Below, in pieces: positions 36,576 through 44,808 of a stretch of DNA of 64,000 nucleotides. Numbering within the stretch: the stretch's first letter is position 1; each line of letters starts with the position of its first letter. The position numbers and the translations under genes are program-made. The DNA is from NC2004 sp050874905 (GTDB lineage Bacteria > Bacillota > Clostridia > Lachnospirales > Lachnospiraceae): assembly GCA_050874905.1 (NCBI GenBank), contig JBNMLP010000014.1, positions 1 to 64,000 of the forward strand. Reading direction: 5' to 3'. Below the pieces are notes generated by a model that saw only the letters and a list, made by a program, of their open reading frames with translations, searched no databases and had not been told where the DNA came from.

Positions 36576-37632
36576 GGCAGAGTTGTTTTGGCAGCGGATT
36601 AAGGAAGCAGATACGATCGCGATTGGCGGGCACATCCGTCCGGATGGTGATTGTGTAGGTTCCGTCATGGGACTTTACCATGCGATCCGCTGGTTATATC
36701 AGGACAAAAAGGTTACGGTTTATCTGGGAGAATTTTCTCCTTCGTTCCTTTTTATAAAAGACCTTTCAGACATGGTGCTGTGTCCGGATCGGGAGGCAGT
36801 GGAACAGGCAGTTTCCAAAGCTCCGGTATACGATCTTTTTATTGCACTGGATACAAGCAGCGAAGAACGTCTGGAATTTTCTGCAATCATGCGAAATGCC
36901 AGACGTACGATCTGTGTGGATCACCATGTTACCAACATAGGGTATGTACAGGACAATCTGGTATTTGATTCTTCCTCGGCATCTGAAGCAGTTTATGACC
37001 TGCTTATGTTAAAACATCAGGCAGTGAGACTTTCAGAAACGGAGAAGAATGAATGTACTTCCGATCTGTCAGTTGCCGCTTTTTACCCGGAGCAGGCTCC
37101 GGTTCTTCCAAAAGAAGTGGCAGAAGCATTGTATCTTGGAATTGTCCATGATACCGGGGTGTTTAAGCACAGCAATACGACACGGCATACGATGGAGGCA
37201 GCAGGACATCTGATCTCCTGTGGCGTAAATACGTCTGCGGTCATTGACGATACTTTTTATCGTAAAACCTATGCGCAGAATCTGATACTGGGACGAGCTT
37301 TGTTAGAAAGCCGGCGGTATGAAGAAAATCGTGTGATCGAAACCTGTGTACCAAGAAGCTATTTTACGATGTATCAGATCACGAAACCGGATCTTGACGG
37401 GATCGTCGATCAGCTTCGTATTACAGAGGGCGTGGAGGTTGCAATTTTTGCATATGAGACAGAAGATAAGGATTATAAGTTCAGTTTTCGTTCTAACTCA
37501 TATGTGGACGTGAGCCGTGTGGCAATGGCATTTGACGGTGGTGGACATATCCGGGCTGCGGGATGCACCTTAAAGGCACCATATGAGCAGGCATTACAGC
37601 AGGTATTAGAAGAGATCAAAAAACAATTATAG
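36568..37632 (+). CDS. nrnA: DHH/DHHA1 phosphoesterase, nanoRNase/pAp phosphatase type
   Basis: Degrades short oligoribonucleotides and 3',5'-bisphosphate nucleotides in the Bacillus homologue. The 354-residue protein has the N-terminal HIRPDGDCVGS motif near residue 20, a central VDHH motif (the family DHH), and the C-terminal DHHA1 GGGHIRAAG. I chose ATG 36568 (GAGG six bases upstream); ATG 36550 and 36562 are in-frame options. A segment around residues 150-175 (ECTSDLSVAAFYPEQAP) seems an insertion relative to shorter homologues. Confidence 0.93.
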   Translation: MNRAELFWQRIKEADTIAIGGHIRPDGDCVGSVMGLYHAIRWLYQDKKVTVYLGEFSPSFLFIKDLSDMVLCPDREAVEQAVSKAPVYDLFIALDTSSEERLEFSAIMRNARRTICVDHHVTNIGYVQDNLVFDSSSASEAVYDLLMLKHQAVRLSETEKNECTSDLSVAAFYPEQAPVLPKEVAEALYLGIVHDTGVFKHSNTTRHTMEAAGHLISCGVNTSAVIDDTFYRKTYAQNLILGRALLESRRYEENRVIETCVPRSYFTMYQITKPDLDGIVDQLRITEGVEVAIFAYETEDKDYKFSFRSNSYVDVSRVAMAFDGGGHIRAAGCTLKAPYEQALQQVLEEIKKQL

Positions 37633-37642
37633 TGGTATAATA

Positions 37643-37709
37643 AAAAAGTGTTCTTATTCGTTATGAGCCAAAATTTTCGATGGACGAAAACGATTAAGAA
37701 CACTTTTTA
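37643..37709. terminator. Long hairpin between nrnA and glnB
   Basis: AAAAAGTGTTCTTA (37643-37656) pairs with TAAGAACACTTTTT (37694-37707) around about 37 loop bases, themselves partly paired (TTCG/CGAA). T runs in both directions make it a probable bidirectional terminator for convergent nrnA and glnB. Confidence 0.75.
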
Positions 37710-37740
37710 TTTTAGAAAATTGTTGTATCACAGTTGTTTG

Positions 37741-38118
37741 TTATTCTTTCTGATCTTCTTTAAACTGTTCCGGATCCCAAAGGGCTTTTGGTCCATGTTC
37801 TCCGGTACGGATACGTACGGTATCAAGCAATTCATAGAGGAATATTTTTCCGTCTCCATGTTCCCCGGTATATGCTACTTTGGAAATAGCTTCTACTGTT
37901 TTATCTGCCCATTCCTGATTGGATACGACTACCTCAAATTTTACTTTGGGAACCAGATTGACATCTACTTTGGAGGCACGCACATGGGTAGTGTAACCTA
38001 AGCTGGTTCCACATCCCATCACTTCACTGATGGTCATGCCGTGCACATGCATTTCTTTTAAGGCATCTTCTACCTCTTCCATTTTTTCTGTTCTGACGAT
38101 TGCATCTATTTTGATCAT
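37741..38118 (-). CDS. glnB: PII nitrogen regulatory protein, GlnB/GlnK type
   Basis: Trimeric signal protein that senses ATP/ADP and 2-oxoglutarate and usually plugs AmtB. The 125-residue chain has the PII core KIDAIVRTEKMEEVEDAL, LVPKVKFEVVV and the C-loop region GKIFLYELLDTVRIRTGEHG. In the T loop the uridylylated tyrosine 51 of E. coli GlnB aligns to valine, and tyrosine 46 to valine as well, so control by uridylylation is unlikely. It lies 15 bases downstream of amtB, the usual amtB-glnK pairing, so it likely regulates that channel directly. Confidence 0.93.
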   Translation of the reverse strand: MIKIDAIVRTEKMEEVEDALKEMHVHGMTISEVMGCGTSLGYTTHVRASKVDVNLVPKVKFEVVVSNQEWADKTVEAISKVAYTGEHGDGKIFLYELLDTVRIRTGEHGPKALWDPEQFKEDQKE

Positions 38119-38133
38119 AATAGAACCTCCTTT

Positions 38134-39372
38134 TTAATCTAAACCGTTAAAGGTTGGATATGCTTCTTCTCCGTGTTGTGATTTATCCAGTCCGATTCGT
38201 TCGTCGTGGTCAGATACCCGAAGCGGGGTGAAGAGTTTGACAACAAAAGCGCAGAGAAGGGTGCCGACAATGGCGATGGCGATGGTGATGACAATGCTGA
38301 GTAACTGTGCCAGGAACAATCGGGTATCTCCGAAGACAAGTCCGTCATAGCGTGCTACGCTGTTAATAGAACTTTTTGCAAATAATCCGGTTGCGATACC
38401 TCCCCAGATACCTCCGATACCGTGGCAACCAAAAGCATCTAAGGCATCATCATAGACGAGCTTTTCTTTGACCACTGACATAGTAAAGTAGCAGATTGGG
38501 GAAACGAGTGCACCGATCACAAAAGATGCCCAGATCGGAACGAAGCCGGCTCCCGGGGTGATAGCGACCAGTCCCAGTACAATACCGGTAGAAGCGCCAA
38601 CTGCGGTTGGCTTTCCGTTTAAGAGTACTTCTGTCAGCATCCAGCTCAGCGTGGCGGCACCACAGGATGTGATCGTTGTGATGAAGGCATGGGCGGCAAG
38701 ACCATTTGCACCAAGTGCGGAACCGGCGTTAAAGCCAAGCCATCCAAAGAGCAGCAGAGAGGCTCCAAGGATAACGAAAGGAACATTGTGTGTGCGGTAG
38801 GATTGGTGGGCATAACCGCGGCGTTTCCCAAGAAGAATGGCAAGAACAAGTCCGCTGACACCGGAAGAAATATGTACAACATTTCCACCTGCAAAATCAA
38901 CAGAACCTAATACCTCTCCTAACAATCCACCGTGTCCCCATACCATATGGGCCAGTGGATAATATACGACGATTGACCACAGGAAAATGAAGAATACCAG
39001 TGCCGGAAAACGCATTCTCCCGGCAACAGATCCGGTGATCAATGCAGGAGTGATAATGGCAAACATCATCTGAAAGGCAACAAAGACGTATGCTGGAATG
39101 GTAGGAGCATAGGTTCCAACATCCATTCCCATGCCGGATAAGAAGACCTGTTTCAGATTTCCAAGCAGCAAGCCATCTCCGCTAAAACTTAACGAGTAGC
39201 CAAAGGCAATCCACATCACGGATGCAAGTCCGATAATAAAGATGGACGACATCATCGTGTTCAGTACGTTTTTTCGCCGTACCAGTCCTCCATAGAAAAA
39301 AGCAAGGCCGGGTGTCATAAACAACACAAATGCGGCACAGATCAACATAAAACCGGTATCTCCAGTATTCAT
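38134..39372 (-). CDS. amtB: Ammonium transporter
   Basis: Eleven-helix Amt/Rh channel, 412 residues. The twin-histidine pore is present (GNVVHISSG and DAFGCHGIGGIWG). The N-terminal part GLAFFYGGLVRRKNVLNTMM is diagnostic. An AAAGGAGG site precedes the ATG. It heads an operon with glnB. The promoter drives a very short leader with a terminator-type hairpin, so expression may be controlled by antitermination. Confidence 0.96.
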   Translation of the reverse strand: MNTGDTGFMLICAAFVLFMTPGLAFFYGGLVRRKNVLNTMMSSIFIIGLASVMWIAFGYSLSFSGDGLLLGNLKQVFLSGMGMDVGTYAPTIPAYVFVAFQMMFAIITPALITGSVAGRMRFPALVFFIFLWSIVVYYPLAHMVWGHGGLLGEVLGSVDFAGGNVVHISSGVSGLVLAILLGKRRGYAHQSYRTHNVPFVILGASLLLFGWLGFNAGSALGANGLAAHAFITTITSCGAATLSWMLTEVLLNGKPTAVGASTGIVLGLVAITPGAGFVPIWASFVIGALVSPICYFTMSVVKEKLVYDDALDAFGCHGIGGIWGGIATGLFAKSSINSVARYDGLVFGDTRLFLAQLLSIVITIAIAIVGTLLCAFVVKLFTPLRVSDHDERIGLDKSQHGEEAYPTFNGLD

Positions 39373-39412
39373 AACAGTTTCCTCCTTTTACCAATTTGTT
39401 TTTGAATACAAA

Positions 39413-39442
39413 AAAGGTGCCTGGAAATATCCAGACACCTTT
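39413..39442 (-). terminator. Terminator-like hairpin in amtB leader
   Basis: On the minus strand AAAGGTGTCTGGA pairs with TCCAGGCACCTTT (one mismatch, 4-base loop) and runs into TTTTTT. It begins within a few bases of the predicted transcription start. Confidence 0.8.
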
Positions 39443-39453
39443 GTCTGCCAAAA

Positions 39454-39482
39454 ATACTACCATACTTTTTTTTAGTTCGCAA
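39454..39482 (-). promoter_or_regulatory. amtB promoter
   Basis: On the minus strand: TTGCGA (39482-39477), 17 bases, TAGTAT (39459-39454). Start predicted near 39447, just at the hairpin. Confidence 0.65.
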
Positions 39483-39581
39483 GTCCTTTTTTTTATTTTA
39501 TGTCAAAGAAAGTCAAAAATGTCTGGTTTGCGGCATTTGACGAAAAAGAGGTGGGAGAAAAGCGAAGATGATAGATTTTTC

Positions 39582-39610
39582 TTGCCACGACTGCATGGTT
39601 TTGATAAAAT
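39582..39610 (+). promoter_or_regulatory. Promoter of purF-like gene
   Basis: TTGCCA (39582-39587), 17 bases, TAAAAT (39605-39610), 40 bases before the ATG, which has an AGGAGG site. Confidence 0.65.
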
Positions 39611-39649
39611 AGGTTGGATAAAACTAATGTAGAATTTTAGGAGGTTGTT

Positions 39650-41062
39650 ATGGGAGGATTTTTTGGTGTTGCATCAAAAGAGGACTGTTTGTTTGATTTG
39701 TTTTTTGGTACGGACTACCATTCACACTTAGGAACACGCCGGGGAGGCCTTGCTGTGTATGGAGAAAAAGGGTTTGACCGTGCCATTCATAATATTGAAA
39801 ATTCCCCATTCCGAACCAAATTTGATAAAGATATGCAGCAGATGAAGGGAAATTACGGAATTGGCTGCATTTCTGACTATGAACCACAACCATTGATCGT
39901 TCGTTCCCATCATGGAACTTATGCGATCACAACTGTGAGTAAGATCAATAATACCAAAGAACTTGTAGAAGAAGTATTTGAGAATGGAACCAGTCATTTT
40001 CTGGAAATGAGTGGCGGTGATATCAATCCAACCGAGCTTGTTGCAGCAATGATCAATCAGAAGGATAATCTGATTGAAGGAATCCATTATGCACAGGAAA
40101 AGGTAGATGGTTCTTTGACGATGATGATCCTGACACCGAAAGGAATTTATGGGGCGAGAGATAAATACGGCAGAACTCCGCTTGTGGTAGGGCAGAAAGA
40201 GGATGCGTTCTGTTTATCTTTTGAGTCATTTGCCTACCATAATCTTGGTTACCGCGACTTAAAGGAATTAGGCCCGGGAGAGATTGTGATCTGTAATGAA
40301 ACCGGAGTAAGGACGTTGCTTGCTCCCGGAACGAAGATGAAGATCTGTACCTTTTTATGGGTGTATTATGGATATCCATCCAGCTCCTATGAGGGGATCA
40401 GTGTAGAGAAGATGCGGTATAACTGCGGAAAAAGTATGGCAAAGAGAGATCATGTAAAGCCGGATATCGTAGCCGGAGTGCCGGATTCCGGTACGGCACA
40501 TGCCATTGGGTATGCCAATGAATCAGGCATTCCATTTTCACGTCCATTTATCAAGTATACGCCGACATGGCCGAGATCCTTTATGCCGACCGTACAGAGT
40601 AAACGTGACATGATCGCGAAAATGAAACTGATCGCAGTGCATGATCTTATTAAGGATAAGAGTCTTTTGTTGATCGATGATTCCATCGTACGCGGCACAC
40701 AGTTAAGAGAAACAACCGAATTTTTATATGAAAGTGGTGCTAAGGAGGTACATATCCGTCCGGCTTGTCCTCCACTGATCTATGGATGTAAATTTTTGAA
40801 TTTTTCACGGTCTTCTTCTGAGATGGAGCTGATCACAAGACGTATGATCGCACGTTTGGAAGGAACTGAAGATGTTTCGGAGGACGTACTTGCCCAGTAT
40901 GCGGATCCGGATTCGGAGAAGTATGAGCAGATGGTAGAAGAGATCCGCAAGGAGTTAAAATTTACGACACTTCGATTTAACCGTTTGGATGATATGCTGA
41001 AAGCAGTTGGAATTCCAGAAGAAAATCTTTGTACGTATTGTTGGAATGGAAAGGATATCTGA
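39650..41062 (+). CDS. PurF-like amidophosphoribosyltransferase with degenerate glutaminase domain
   Basis: The 470-residue protein aligns along its length with PurF. The C-terminal phosphoribosyltransferase half looks active: PRPP motif LLLIDDSIVRGTQ near 340-351. Cysteines at about 234 (KICTF), 379 (YGCKF), 461 and 464 (CTYC) match the four ligands of the [4Fe-4S] cluster in Bacillus PurF. The N-terminal glutaminase half, however, starts MGGFFGV where active enzymes have MCG, so the nucleophile cysteine is absent; the glutamine-binding RYST segment is also replaced (GIGCISDYEPQP). It probably uses free ammonia or another amine, or has a different substrate. It is divergent from amtB-glnB. 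Confidence 0.88.
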   Translation: MGGFFGVASKEDCLFDLFFGTDYHSHLGTRRGGLAVYGEKGFDRAIHNIENSPFRTKFDKDMQQMKGNYGIGCISDYEPQPLIVRSHHGTYAITTVSKINNTKELVEEVFENGTSHFLEMSGGDINPTELVAAMINQKDNLIEGIHYAQEKVDGSLTMMILTPKGIYGARDKYGRTPLVVGQKEDAFCLSFESFAYHNLGYRDLKELGPGEIVICNETGVRTLLAPGTKMKICTFLWVYYGYPSSSYEGISVEKMRYNCGKSMAKRDHVKPDIVAGVPDSGTAHAIGYANESGIPFSRPFIKYTPTWPRSFMPTVQSKRDMIAKMKLIAVHDLIKDKSLLLIDDSIVRGTQLRETTEFLYESGAKEVHIRPACPPLIYGCKFLNFSRSSSEMELITRRMIARLEGTEDVSEDVLAQYADPDSEKYEQMVEEIRKELKFTTLRFNRLDDMLKAVGIPEENLCTYCWNGKDI

Positions 41063-41064
41063 TC

Positions 41065-42225
41065 ATGATGGAAAAACTTCCATATTTTGATTATTGTGCG
41101 GTTTTTGTAATCGCAATTCTGATCACAACCAGTTTTTTTCGAAAAATGACAAAGGGACGTGAGAACCGCTGTTATCTGTTATTACTGTTCAATTGTTTTG
41201 TGGCAACGTTGTTTGATATATTTGCGATTGAACTTGACAGATTCTCCGGTTCCCAGATGATCACGCAATATGTGGTTCATACGATATATTTGTTTACCCA
41301 TTCGATCACATCACTGCTGTATACCATATATGTGATCACGTTGACAGATACTTGGCACCGTTATCGGAAATGGGAAGCAAAAGTTGTTTTGGATCTTCCA
41401 TTTGTGGTGTTGGTGACTGCCTTACTGTGCAATTTTTTCACTCATGATGTATTTGAGATCACAGCTGTGGGCGACTACGTCAGAGGGCCTCTTTTCTGGT
41501 TGTTATATGTGATCGCATTTTTCTATATGCTGACCAGTATGGTGCATGTTATCGTATACCATAAGTTGTTTAATAAGAGAAAATTGTTCTCCCTGATGAT
41601 CATTTTTCCGGTACTGATCGTTGCCTTGTTGGTGCAATACATTTATCCGTGGTGCCTGATTGAAATGTTTGCTACTGCAGTCAGTCTCGTTTTTGTGTCT
41701 CTGGTGGTCCAGAGTCCGGAGAGCCTTCTTGATACAACGACCGGATTCGGCAATGTGACACATTACATGGAGGACACCAGACAGCGGTTGCTCAATGGAA
41801 AATCGCAGCGTATTCTGATGCTGAATGTCATAAATTTTGTATCCCTCAGAGAAATGCTGGGGTATGCCGGAATGCAGGAGTTTACAGGCAGGCTTTCTGG
41901 TATGATCGAGACACGGATGAAACAGCTGGATTATGGCGCAGAATACTACTATCTGGGTGATGGCAAGTTTCGTCTGGCTATTTATGATCGTTACAATGAG
42001 CAGACAGAACAAATGGCACAGGAGTTATTGCAACTGTTTTCGTTGCCTGTGACATGGCATCAGATGACCGTAAACGTGACAGTAAGTACCTGTATTATGG
42101 ATTGTCCGCAGGATATTGACGATGTGGATGTGATCATGGCATTTGGAAATGAGTTGTTTAAAGAGAAATATGCCCGAAAAGTATTTTATGCTAAAGATGT
42201 GTATCGAAAGATCATTATGATCTGA
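41065..42225 (+). CDS. Membrane protein with degenerate GGDEF-like domain
   Basis: The 386-residue protein has about seven membrane helices in its first 215 residues, followed by a cytoplasmic domain with GGDEF-like layout. It includes TTTGFGNVTHYMED at the domain start, where cyclases have LTGLxNR, and LGDGKFRLAIY where the GG(D/E)EF loop should be. The signature loop is lost, so it is unlikely to make c-di-GMP and may act as sensor or GTP-binding regulator. Start ATG 41065 follows AAAGGAT inside the end of the purF-like gene's context, 3 bases after its stop. Its stop overlaps the EAL gene start by one base. Confidence 0.8.
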   Translation: MMEKLPYFDYCAVFVIAILITTSFFRKMTKGRENRCYLLLLFNCFVATLFDIFAIELDRFSGSQMITQYVVHTIYLFTHSITSLLYTIYVITLTDTWHRYRKWEAKVVLDLPFVVLVTALLCNFFTHDVFEITAVGDYVRGPLFWLLYVIAFFYMLTSMVHVIVYHKLFNKRKLFSLMIIFPVLIVALLVQYIYPWCLIEMFATAVSLVFVSLVVQSPESLLDTTTGFGNVTHYMEDTRQRLLNGKSQRILMLNVINFVSLREMLGYAGMQEFTGRLSGMIETRMKQLDYGAEYYYLGDGKFRLAIYDRYNEQTEQMAQELLQLFSLPVTWHQMTVNVTVSTCIMDCPQDIDDVDVIMAFGNELFKEKYARKVFYAKDVYRKIIMI

Positions 42226-42992
42226 TGAACGAGATTGATTGTATTATTGAAAATGCACTGGCAAATCATCAGTTTCAGGTATACTATCAGCCAATTTATT
42301 CTGTAAAAGAGAAACGTTTCCATTCTGCGGAGGCACTGCTTCGTCTGATTGATGACAAGTATGGTTTCATTTCTCCGGAATTATTGATACGGGCAGCAGA
42401 GAAAAGCGGGGCGATCCATAAGATCGGAGCGTATGTGTTAGAAGAGGTGTGTCGCTTTATTTCCAGTGAGGAATATCAGTCTTTGGGACTTGATTATATT
42501 GAGATCAATCTCTCTGTTGCACAGTGTATGAATGAACATCTGGCCGAAGAGATCTTACAGACGTTAAAACATTACAACGTTTCCGTAGAACAGATTAATT
42601 TAGAGATTACAGAAACGGCTGCATCCTATTCCCAGAATACAATGATTTCAAATATCCGGACACTCAGTGATGCAGGAATTAAATTTTCTCTTGATGACTA
42701 TGGAACGGGATACTCCAATATGGGGCGGATCATTTCCCTGCCATTTCATATTGTAAAACTGGATAAAACACTGGCGGATGCCTGTGACAATGACCGGATG
42801 CATATTGTGCTGGAAAATACGATCCGTATGATCAAGGACATGAATATGGAGATCGTGGTAGAAGGAATTGAGACAAAACAGCTGGCAGAGGCATTTTCTG
42901 CATTGCAGTGTGAGTATATTCAAGGCTATTATTACTCCAGACCATTGCCGGAGCAGGATTTTATTACCTTTATCAAACAGGAGAAAAACTAG
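42225..42992 (+). CDS. EAL-domain c-di-GMP phosphodiesterase
   Basis: Stand-alone EAL domain, 255 residues, that hydrolyses c-di-GMP to pGpG. All main catalytic positions are visible: EALLR at 36-40, EINLS, EITETA, DDYGTGYSN, VKLDK, VVEGIET and QGYYYSRPL. The gene starts in the TGATG overlap with the upstream membrane protein, so the two are translationally coupled and act like a GGDEF-EAL protein split in two. It ends two bases before truB. Confidence 0.93.
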   Translation: MNEIDCIIENALANHQFQVYYQPIYSVKEKRFHSAEALLRLIDDKYGFISPELLIRAAEKSGAIHKIGAYVLEEVCRFISSEEYQSLGLDYIEINLSVAQCMNEHLAEEILQTLKHYNVSVEQINLEITETAASYSQNTMISNIRTLSDAGIKFSLDDYGTGYSNMGRIISLPFHIVKLDKTLADACDNDRMHIVLENTIRMIKDMNMEIVVEGIETKQLAEAFSALQCEYIQGYYYSRPLPEQDFITFIKQEKN

Positions 42993-42993
42993 A

Positions 42994-43878
42994 ATGGATG
43001 GCATGTTAAATATATACAAGGAGTCCGGTTATACGTCCCACGATGTGGTGGCGAAGCTGCGCGGGATTCTTCATACGAAAAAGATCGGTCATACCGGAAC
43101 ACTGGATCCGGCGGCACAGGGGGTTCTGCCAGTTTGTATTGGAAAGGCAACGAAGCTTTGTGATCTGTTGGCTGACCGCTCCAAAACGTACCGGGCAGTC
43201 ATGCGGCTTGGTGTGTCTACGGATACCGAAGATATGACGGGAACGGTGCTTGAAGAGCGGGATGTGACGCAGACACCGGAGCAGGTGACAGAAGCGATAC
43301 GTTCCTTTGTTGGTGTGTACGATCAGATTCCTCCGATGTACTCGGCACGTAAGATCAACGGAAAGAAACTTTATGAACTTGCAAGAGAGGGGAAAGTGGT
43401 GGAGCGTAATCCGGTTCAGGTGGAGATTTTTTCCATTGAGATCATCGATATTTCCCTTCCTTTGGTAACGATGGAGATTTCTTGCTCTAAGGGGACGTAT
43501 ATTCGCAGTTTGTGTCGTGACATCGGTCAAAAACTTGGGTGCCTGGCTGCTATGCAGGAGCTGCTCCGCACAAGAGTGGGGGCGTTCCGGCTGGATGATG
43601 CGCTTCGTTTGAACGAGATTGAAGCATTGCAAAAAGAGGGAAAGATCGAGGATGTGCTGCATCCGGTCGATGAAGCATTTTTAGAACTGCCGAAGTTTGT
43701 TGCGCCGGTTACACTGGAAAAACTTTTGGATAATGGAAATGCCTTTCCTTATCCGGGAAAAGAGCAGCCGGAGGAGCTTCGTGTTTATAAGCGTGATGGC
43801 ACATTTATCGGGATTTATTGTTATGAGGAAACGATCAGAAAAATGAAACCGAAAAAACTGTTTTTTGTGAAAGGATAA
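42994..43878 (+). CDS. truB: tRNA pseudouridine-55 synthase
   Basis: Makes pseudouridine 55 in the T loop of tRNAs. The 294-residue protein has the catalytic aspartate D38 in GHTGTLDPAAQGVL and the YKGTY-like motif CSKGTYIRSLCRDIG. ATG 42994 is chosen since AGGAG lies ten bases upstream; the frame is open further upstream inside the EAL gene. Normally follows nrnA directly; here amtB-glnB, the purF-like gene and the EAL pair intervene. ribF follows after 3 bases. Confidence 0.95.
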   Translation: MDGMLNIYKESGYTSHDVVAKLRGILHTKKIGHTGTLDPAAQGVLPVCIGKATKLCDLLADRSKTYRAVMRLGVSTDTEDMTGTVLEERDVTQTPEQVTEAIRSFVGVYDQIPPMYSARKINGKKLYELAREGKVVERNPVQVEIFSIEIIDISLPLVTMEISCSKGTYIRSLCRDIGQKLGCLAAMQELLRTRVGAFRLDDALRLNEIEALQKEGKIEDVLHPVDEAFLELPKFVAPVTLEKLLDNGNAFPYPGKEQPEELRVYKRDGTFIGIYCYEETIRKMKPKKLFFVKG

Positions 43879-43881
43879 AAA

Positions 43882-44808
43882 ATGCAGTATTATCATGATT
43901 TTGAATCAATTCATTTAACGAATACGGTCGTGGCATGTGGCAAATTTGATGGCATCCATAAGGGACATCAAAAACTCATTGAGAAACTGCTGCAGTACGA
44001 AAAACAAGGATATGAGAGTGCAATCTTTACGTTTGATTCTTCGATTGCCAAGGTCATGAAAAATGGAGAAGAGTTTCTGTTTACTGCGGAGGAGCGAAGA
44101 TATTATCTGGAACAGTTAGGAATTCAGCATCTGGCGGAATACCGGTTTGAAGAGCCGCTCATTCATTTGTCTCCAGAGGCATTTGTCCGCGATATTTTAG
44201 TGGGACAGATGGGAGCAAAGGTGATCGTCGTAGGAGAAGAGTTTCACTTTGGTTATCAGCGTCAGGGAGACTGTGAGGTGCTGCGCCGTTTGGCTGAAAA
44301 ATATAACTATCAACTCGTGGTTGTGCCACGGTATAAAGAGGGGGAAAACGAGGAGAAAATCAGCAGCAGTGAGATTCGGATCTGTCTGAGCAAAGGACAG
44401 ATGGAGCAGACCAATGAAATGCTGGGACATCCTTATTTTATCCGCGGAGAGGTCGTGCATGGGAGACAGCTTGGACGTACGATTGGAATGCCAACTGCCA
44501 ATCTTCAGGTGCCACCGGAGAAGCTGATCCCGCCAAACGGGGTGTATGTGACACGCTGCCGCCTGCAGGAACGTGTCTTATATGGTATTACCAACATTGG
44601 AACGAAACCTACTGTGGATGGAAGGAATGTTGGAGTGGAAACATATCTTTTTTCTTTTGATGAAGATATTTACGGGGAAGAGATCACGGTTGAATTTCTG
44701 CACTATGTGCGAAAAGAGCAAAAGTTTGATTCCGTTACACAATTGAGTGAGCAGATGCACCGCGATGCGGAATTTGGAATGCAGTATGTAAAGGATCTGA
44801 TGTCATGA
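43882..44808 (+). CDS. ribF: Bifunctional riboflavin kinase/FAD synthetase
   Basis: Phosphorylates riboflavin to FMN and adenylates it to FAD. The 308-residue protein has the nucleotidyltransferase domain first (GKFDGIHKGHQKLI, with ISSSEIRICLSKG) and the kinase domain second (GRTIGMPTANLQVP with the PTAN motif, GVYVTR, GITNIGTKPTV). FAD and FMN supply Bcd/Etf flavoproteins of the butyrate operon in this window. An AAAGGAT site precedes the ATG, and truA overlaps its end by 4 bases. Confidence 0.96.
   Translation: MQYYHDFESIHLTNTVVACGKFDGIHKGHQKLIEKLLQYEKQGYESAIFTFDSSIAKVMKNGEEFLFTAEERRYYLEQLGIQHLAEYRFEEPLIHLSPEAFVRDILVGQMGAKVIVVGEEFHFGYQRQGDCEVLRRLAEKYNYQLVVVPRYKEGENEEKISSSEIRICLSKGQMEQTNEMLGHPYFIRGEVVHGRQLGRTIGMPTANLQVPPEKLIPPNGVYVTRCRLQERVLYGITNIGTKPTVDGRNVGVETYLFSFDEDIYGEEITVEFLHYVRKEQKFDSVTQLSEQMHRDAEFGMQYVKDLMS

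Noticed and set aside
36568..37632. Insertion in nrnA near residues 150-175 as sign of inactivation
   Set aside because: The DHH and DHHA1 motifs are intact, so the insertion is taken as natural variation.
41029..41064. Upstream extension of the membrane-protein frame into the purF-like gene
   Set aside because: The ATG at 41065 has a good ribosome site and gives a normal membrane-protein start; the extension adds only residues read in a shifted frame of the purF-like gene end.
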